The notes under the pieces were generated by a model. The model had not been told where the DNA came from. It saw only the letters and a program-made list of their open reading frames with translations, and did no database searches. From assembly GCA_033032865.1 (NCBI GenBank), contig JAWHQI010000711.1:186001-250000 (forward strand): a stretch of DNA of 64,000 nucleotides. The letters are read 5' to 3'. A program made the translations under genes and the position numbers. This document shows positions 56,247 through 64,000 of the stretch, piece after piece. How positions within the stretch are numbered: position 1 is the stretch's first letter; each line of letters starts with the position of its first letter. This DNA comes from Dactylorhiza incarnata (Eukaryota; Streptophyta; Magnoliopsida; Asparagales; Orchidaceae).

Positions 56247-59200
56247 TCAGTCTGTTTGGAGTTTATTTGTAATTTGGAGCTAAATCCCACATTACCACTG
56301 CAACCCACTGTAGATCAACCACTAAACGAACTAGAATGGGTATAAATTGTTGTCCATTGGATGTAGGGCTCCGATCTCATTTCGAACAAATGTTGTGGGC
56401 AAAAATCTGATAACTGGATCAAAGTTATGGATGTTTGAAGTTTAGGTGTTAATTGGAGAAAAATCCCACTATAATCCACTACCCGTCGACCACTAAATGA
56501 AGTCGATCAAGTAAATCCTTTTCTCCAAAGGATGTATGGCTCTGAGCTCAATCCAAAAAGGTGTTTTGGGCAAAATCTGGACAACCAGATAAAAAATTAT
56601 AGCTGTTTGAAGTTTAGGTGTCAGTTGGAGCTAAATCCCACATGACCACTGCAACTCAATGTATATCGACCACTAAAGGAACTAGATTGTGTAAAACTTG
56701 CTCTCCATTGAATGTATGGCTCAGAGCTTATTTCGAAGAGGTTTTGTGTGCAAAAATCAGACAACCTGATCAAAATTTATGGCTGTTTCAAGTTTAGGTG
56801 TCATTTGGAGCTAAATTTCGCATTACGAGTGCAACCCGCTATATATTGACAACAAAATGAACTGCAATGGGCACAACTTGTGATTCAATGAATGTAGGGC
56901 TCCGGGCTCATTCCTAAAAGGTGTTGTGGGGGTAAAATCAGACAACCGGATCAAAAGTTATTGATGTTTAAAGTTTGAGCGTCATTTGGAGCTAAATACC
57001 TCACTCTCACTTCCAACCGCATAAAAAATTCTTTTATTTTGAAATTTATGTGTCATTTGGATCTAAATATCACATTACCACCAGAACCCACTTTATATCG
57101 ACCTATAAATGATCTTGAATGGTTTAAAATTGTTCTCCATTGGATTTAGGGCTCCGATCTCATTCCGAAAAGGTATTGTGGGCGAAAATCAGACAACCAG
57201 ATCAAAAGTTACGGATGTTTGAAGTTTAGGTCTCCCTTCGAGCTAGTACATTATTACCAACCCGATGCATATTGACCACTAAACAAACTGGAATTGGTAA
57301 AATTTGCTCTCCAATGGATGTAGGGCTCCGAGCTCATTCCAAAAAGATGTTGTGCATAAAAATCGGACAACCAGATCAAAAGTTATGGCTGTTACAGTTT
57401 ATGTGTCAAGAGGAGCTAAATCCCTCATTACCATTGCAACCATTTGTATATTGACCACTAAAATGATCTGGAATGGTTTAAAATTGTGCTCCATTGGATG
57501 TATGCCTCCGAGCATATTCTGAAAAGGTGTTGTGGGCAAAAATCAAACTTACAAACCAAAATTTATGGCTGTTAGAAGTTTAGGTGTCATTTGAGATATA
57601 TTTCATATTACCGCTGCAACCCGCTATATATCGACAACTCAATGAACTGGAAAGGGTAAAACTTGTGCTCCAATGAATGTAGTGCTCCGAGCTCATATGG
57701 CAAAGGTGTTGTGGGATAAAATCAGACAACCGCATCAAAAGTTGTTGCTGTTTAAAGTTTGAGTGTCATTTGGAGCTAAATCTCTCATTTTCACTACAAC
57801 CAGCATTAAAAATTCTATCATTTTGAAGTGTATTTGTTATTTGGAGCTCAATCTAGTATTACCACTACAACTCACTGTATATCGACCTCTAAACGGGCTG
57901 GAATGGGTTTAAATTGTTCTCCATTGGATTTAGGGCTCCAATCTCATTCCGAAAAGGTATTGTGGGCGAAAATCAGACAACCCGAAAGGTGTTGTCTTAT
58001 TCTCGAATGGGTAAATCCTATTCTCTGTTGGATGGAGAATACGAGCTCTTTTCTGAAAAAGTATTGTGCGCAAAAATCGAACAGCCGGATCAAAAGTTAT
58101 GGCTGCTTGAAGTTTAGGTGTAATTTGGAGCCAAATCCCGCATTACCACCGGAAGCCACTGCATATCGAACAATAAACAAATTTGAAGCCACAGAGCCCT
58201 CCATTGGATGTAGGGCTCTGAGCTCATTCTAAAAAGGTATTGTGGGCCAAAATTGGGCAAATTGAGCAAGAGTTCAGTTTGTTTGGAGTTTATTTGTAAT
58301 TTGGAGCTAAATCCCACATTACCACTGCAACCCACTGTAGATCAACCACTAAACGAACTAGAATGGGTATAAATTGTTGTCCATTGGATGTAGGGCTCCG
58401 ATCTCATTTCGAACAAATGTTGTGGGCAAAAATCTGATAACTGGATCAAAGTTATGGATGTTTGAAGTTTATGTGTCAATTTGAGAAAAATCCCTCATTT
58501 CCACTATAATCCACTACCCGTCGACCACTAAATGAAGTCGATCAAGTAAATCCTTTTCTCCAAAGGATGTATGGCTCTGAGCTCATTCCGAAAAGGTGTT
58601 TTGGGCAAAATCTGGACAACCACATCAAAAATTATAGCTGTTTGAAGTTTAGGTGTCAGTTGGAGCTAAATCCCACATGACCACTGCAACTCAATGTATA
58701 TCGACCACTAAAGGAACTAGATTGTGTAAAACTTGCTCTCCATTGAATGTATGGCTCAGAGCTTATTTCGAAGAGGTTTTGTGGGCAAAAATCAGACAAC
58801 CTGATCAAAATTTATGGCTGTTTCAAGTTTAGGTGTCATTTGGAGATAAATTTCGCATTACCAGTGCAACCCACTATATATTGACAACAAAATGAACTGC
58901 AATGGGCACAACTTGTGATTCAATGAATGTAGGGCTCCGGGCTCATTCCTAAAAGGTGTTGTGGGGGTAAAATCAGACAACCGGATCAAAAGTTATTGAT
59001 GTTTAAAGTTTGAGCGTCATTTGGAGCTAAATACCTCACTCTCACTTCCAACCGCATTAAAAATTCTTTTATTTTGAAATTTATGTGTCATTTGGATCTA
59101 AATATCGCAATTACCACCAGAACCCACTTTATATCGACCTCTAAACGAGCTTGAATGGTTTAAAATTGTTCTCCATTGGATTTAGGGCTCCGATCTCATT

Positions 59201-62200
59201 CCGAAAAGGTATTGTGGGCGAAAATCAGACAACCGGATCAAAAGTTACGGATGTTTGAAGTTTAGGTCTCCCTTCGAGCTAAGTACATTATTACCAACCC
59301 GATGCATATTGACCACTAAACAAACTGGAATTGGTTAAATTCCTACCCTCCAATGGATGTAGGGCTCCGAGCTCATTCCAAAAAGATGTTGTGCGTAAAA
59401 ATCGGACAACCAGATCAAAAGTTATGGCTGTTACAGTTTATGTGTAAGAGGAGCTAAATCCCTCATTACCATTGCAACCATTTGTATATTGACCACTAAA
59501 ATGATCTAGAATGGTTTAAAATTGTGCTCCATTGGATGTATGCCTCCGAGCATATTCTGAAAAGGTGTTGTGGGCAAAAATCAAACTTACAAATCAAAAT
59601 TTATGGCTGTTAGAAGTTTAGGTGTCATTCTGAGCTATATTTCATATTACCGCTGCAACCCGCTATATATCGACAACTCAATGAACTGGAAAGGGTAAAA
59701 CTTTGTGCTCCAATGAATGTAGTGCTCCGAGCTCATATGGCAAAGGTGTTGTGGGATAAAATCAGACAACCGCATCAAAAGTTGTTGCTGTTTAAAGTTT
59801 GAGTGTCATTTGGAGCTAAATCTCTCATTTTCACTACAACCAGCATTAAAAATTCTATCATTTTGAAGTGTATTTGTTATTTGGAGCTCAATCTAGTATT
59901 ACCACTACAACTCACTGTATATCGACCTCTAAACGGGCTGGAATGGGTTTAAATTGTTCTCCATTGGATTTAGGGCTCCGATCTCATTCCGAAAAGGTAT
60001 TGTGGGCGAAAATCAGACAACCTGAAAGGTGTTGTCTTATTCTCGAATGGGTAAATCCTATTCTCTGTTGGATGGAGAATACGAGCTCTTTTCTGAAAAA
60101 GTATTGTGCGCAAAAATCGAACAGCCGGATCAAAAGTTATGGCTGCTTGAAGTTTAGGTGTAATTTGGAGCCAAATCCCGCATTACTACAGGAAGCCACT
60201 GCATATCGAACAATAAACAAATTTGAAGCCACAGAGCCCTCCATTGGATGTAGGGCTCTGAGCTCATTCTAAAAAGGTATTGTGGGCCAAAATTGGGCAA
60301 ATTGAGCAAGAGTTCAGTCTGTTTGGAGTTTATTTGTAATTTGGAGCTAAATCCCACATTACCACTGCAACCCACTGTAGATCAACCACTAAACGAACTA
60401 GAATGGGTATAAATTGTTGTCCATTGGATGTAGGGCTCCGATCTCATTTCGAACAAATGTTGTGGGCAAAAATCTGATAACTGGATCAAAGTTATGGATG
60501 TTTGAAGTTTAGGTGTCAATTGGAGAAAAATCCCTCATTTCCTCTATAATCCACTACCCCGTCGACCACTAAATGAAGTCGATCAAGTAAATCCTTTTCT
60601 CCAAAGGATGTATGGCTCTGAGCTCATTCCGAAAAGGTGTTTTGGGCAAAATCTGGACAACCAGATCAAAAATTATAGCTTGTTTGATGTTTAGGTGTCA
60701 GTTGGAGCTAAATCCCACATGACCACTGCAACTCAATGTATATCGACCACTAAAGGAACTAGATTGTGTAAAACTTGCTCTCCATTGAATGTATGGCTCA
60801 GAGCTTATTTCGAAGAGGTTTTGTGGGCAAAAATCAGACAACCTGATCAAAATTTATGGCTGTTTCAAGTTTAGGTGTCATTTGGAGCTAAATTTCGCAT
60901 TACCAGTGCAACCCGCTATATATTGACAACAAAATGAACTGCAATGGGCACAACTTGTGATTCAATGAATGTAGGGCTCCGGGCTCATTCCTAAAAGGTG
61001 TTGTGGGGGTAAAATCAGACAACCGGATCAAAAGTTATTGATGTTTAAAGTTTGAGCGTCATTTGGAGCTAAATACCTCACTCTCACTTCCAACCGCATA
61101 AAAAATTCTTTTATTTTGAAATTTATGTGTCATTTGGATCTAAATATCGCATTACCACCAGAACCCACTTTATATCGACCTCTAAACGAGCTTGAATGGT
61201 TTAAAATTGTTCTCCATTGGATTTAGGGCTCCGATCTTATTCCGAAAAGGTATTGTGGGCGAAAATCAGACAACCGGATCAAAAGTTACGGATGTTTGAA
61301 GTTTAGGTCTCCCTTCGAGCTAAGTACATTATTACCAACCCGATGCATATTGACCACTAAACAAACTGGAATTGGTAAAATTTGCTCCTCCAATGGATGT
61401 AGGGCTCCGAGCTCATTCCGAAAAGATGTTGTGCGTAAAAATCGGACAACCAGATCAAAAGTTATGGCTGTTACAGTTTATGTGTCAAGAGGAGCTAAAT
61501 CCCTCATTACCATTGCAACCATTTGTATATTGACCACTAAAATGATCTGGAATGGTTTAAAATTGTGCTCCATTGGATGTATGCCTCCGAGCATATTCTG
61601 AAAAGGTGTTGTGGGCAAAAATCAAACTAACAAATCAAAAGTTATGGCTGTTAGAAGTTTAGGTGTCATTTGGAGCTATATTTTGCATTACCGCTGCAAC
61701 CCGCTATATATCGACAACTGAATGAACTGGAAAGGGTAAAACTTGTGCTCCAATGAATGTAGTGCTCCGAGCTCATATGGCAAAGGTGTTGTGGGATAAA
61801 ATCAGACAACCGCATCAAAAGTTGTTGCTGTTTAAAGTTTGAGTGTCATTTGAAGCTAAATCTCTCATTTTCACTACAACCAGCATTAAAAATTCTATCA
61901 TTTTGAAGTGTATTTGTTATTTGGAGCTCAATCTAGTATTACCACTACAACTCACTGTATATCGACCTCTAAACGGGCTGGAATGGGTTTAAATTGTTCT
62001 CCATTGGATTTAGGGCTCCGATCTCATTCTGAAAAGGTATTGTGGGCGAAAATCAGACAACCCGAAAGGTGTTGTCTTATTCTCGAATGGGTAAATCCTA
62101 TTCTCTATTGGATGGAGAATACGAGCTCTTTTCTGAAAAAGTATTGTGCGCAAAAATCGAACAGCCGGATCAAAAGTTATGGCTGCTTGAAGTTTAGGTG

Positions 62201-64000
62201 TAATTTGGAGCCAAATCCCGCATTACCACAGGAAGCCACTGCATATCGAACAATAAACAAATTTGAAGCCACAGAGCCCTCCATTGGATGTAGGGCTCTG
62301 AGCTCATTCTAAAAAGGTATTGTGGGCAAAAATTGGGCAAATTGAGCAAGAGTTCAGTCTGTTTGGAGTTTATTTGTAATATGGAGCTAAATCCCACATT
62401 ACCACTGCAACCCACTGTAGATCAACCACTAAACGAACTAGAATGGGTATAAATTGTTGTCCATTGGATGTAGGGCTCCGATCTCATTTTCGAACAATTG
62501 TTGTGGGCAAAAATCTGATAACTGGATCAAAGTTATGGATGTTTGAAGTTTAGGTGTCAATTGGAGAAAAATCCCTCATTTCCTCTATAATCCACTACCC
62601 ATCGACCACTAAATGAATTCGATCAAGTAAATCCTTTTCTCCAAAGGATGTATGGCTCTGAGCTCATTCCGAAAAGGTGTTTTGGGCAAAATCTGGACAA
62701 CCAGATCAAAAATTATAGCTGTTTGAAGTTTAGGTGTCAGTTGGAGCTAAATCCCACATGACCACTGCCACTTAATGAATATCGACCACTAAAGGAACTA
62801 GATTGTGTAAAACTTGCTCTCCATTGAATGTATGGCTCAGAGCTTATTTCGAAGAGGTTTTGTGGGCAAAAATCAGACAACCTGATCAAAATTTATGGCT
62901 GTTTCAAGTTTAGGTGTCATTTGGAGCTAAATTTCGCATTACGAGTGCAACCCGCTATATATTGACAACAAAATGAACTGCAATGGGCACAACTTGTGAT
63001 TCAATGAATGTAGGGCTCCGGGCTCATTCCTAAAAGGTGTTGTGGGGGTAAAATCAGACAACCGGATCAAAAGTTATTGATGTTTAAAGTTTGAGCGTCA
63101 TTTGGAGCTAAATACCTCACTCTCACTTCCAACCGCATAAAAAATTCTTTTATTTTGAAATTTATGTGTTATTTGGATCTAAATATCGCATTACCACCAG
63201 AACCCACTTTATATCGACCTCTAAACGAGCTTGAATGGTTTAAAATTGTTCTCCATTGGATTTAGGGCTCCGATCTCATTCCGAAAAGGTATTGTGGGCG
63301 AAAATCAGACAACCGGATCAAAAGTTACGGATGTTTGAAGTTTAGGTCTCCCTTCGAACTAAGTACATTATTACCAACCCGATGCATATTGACCACTAAA
63401 CAAACTGGAATTGGTAAAATTTGCTCTCCAATGGATGTAGGGCTCCGAGCTCATTTCAAAAAGATGTTGTGCGTAAAAATCGGACAACCAGATCAAAACT
63501 TATGGCTGTTACAGTTTATGTGTCAAGAGGAGCTAAATCCCTCATTACCATTGCAACCATTTGTATATTGACCACTAAAATGATCTGGAATGGTTTAAAA
63601 TTGTGCTCCATTGGATGTATGCCTCCGAGCATATTCTGAAAAGGTGTTGTGGGCAAAAATCAAACTTACAAATCAAAAGTTATGGCTGTTAGAAGTTTAG
63701 GTGTCATTTGGAGCTATATTTCGCATTACCGCTGCAACCCGCTATATATCGACAACTCAATGAACTGGAAAGGGTAAAATTTGTGCTCCAATGAATGTAG
63801 TGCTCCGAGCTCATATGGCAAAGGTGTTGTGGGATAAAATCAGACAACCGCATCAAAAGTTGTTGCTGTTTAAAGTTTGAGTGTCATTTGGAGCTAAATC
63901 TCTCATTTTCACTACAACCAGCATTAAAAATTCTATCATTTTGAAGTGTATTTGTTATTTGGAGCTAAATCTAGTATTACCACTACAACTCACTGTATAT
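56247..64000. repeat. Satellite array block D
   Basis: It begins in mid-HOR (offset about 661), then HOR copies start at 57613, 59652, 61693 and 63731; the last runs off the window. Lengths are 2,038-2,041 bp because of single-base indels (for example extra bases at 59701 and 60559). It is slightly more diverged than block A but the same HOR. Confidence 0.95.

Overview
This window is repeat-rich plant nuclear DNA, most likely (peri)centromeric or another heterochromatic satellite block of a flowering plant; the species cannot be named. The evidence is a long array of ~180-bp satellite monomers in a 2,037-bp higher-order repeat (HOR), interrupted only by LTR retrotransposons of the Ty3/gypsy Tat type. 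No host gene, tRNA, rRNA or CRISPR array was found.

Layout. E0 (1-1655, + orientation) is the 3' end of a Tat element that continues left of the window. 1656-17664 is satellite: seven and a half HOR copies plus one 361-bp expansion. E1 (17665-31268, - orientation) is complete, with identical 837-bp LTRs and a GATGT target duplication. 31269-31925 is satellite. E2 (31926-45644, - orientation) is complete, with 834/835-bp LTRs and a GCTGC target duplication, and has a fully open 1,872-residue Gag-Pol. 45645-48113 is satellite. E3 (48114-56246, + orientation) is a smaller gag-only element with 1.8-kb LTRs full of minisatellite and two internal tandem arrays; its 3' LTR is cut off by a deletion. 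56247-64000 is satellite again. Removing E1 and E2 with one copy of each target duplication makes the satellite register continuous, which confirms both boundaries.

How the parts work together. In E1 and E2 a single Gag-protease-RT-RNase H-RNase H-integrase frame runs on the minus strand from just inside the 5' LTR. On the opposite strand, between the end of pol and the 3' LTR, lie two extra genes. Gene 1 is a basic coiled-coil protein. Gene 2 has a domain resembling the plant 'putative gypsy type transposon' family (PF04195). Both genes contain GT-AG introns on the antisense strand, and splicing restores the frame in both elements. Exon length differences between E1 and E2 are multiples of three, while two of the three introns differ by other amounts. 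Between the convergent genes lie an 88-bp tandem duplication and four tandem stem-loop units whose arms change together. E3 has no pol, but shares with E1/E2 the primer binding site, a bulged stem-loop before the polypurine tract, the LTR termini and a polyadenylation-region hairpin, so it is probably mobilised by their enzymes.

The most striking observation is that the satellite monomer is homologous, in reverse orientation, to the untranslated leader of E3. The satellite therefore probably arose from the leader of this retrotransposon family. Alignments and residue counts were made by eye from the sequence; family names come from recognised motifs, not database searches.
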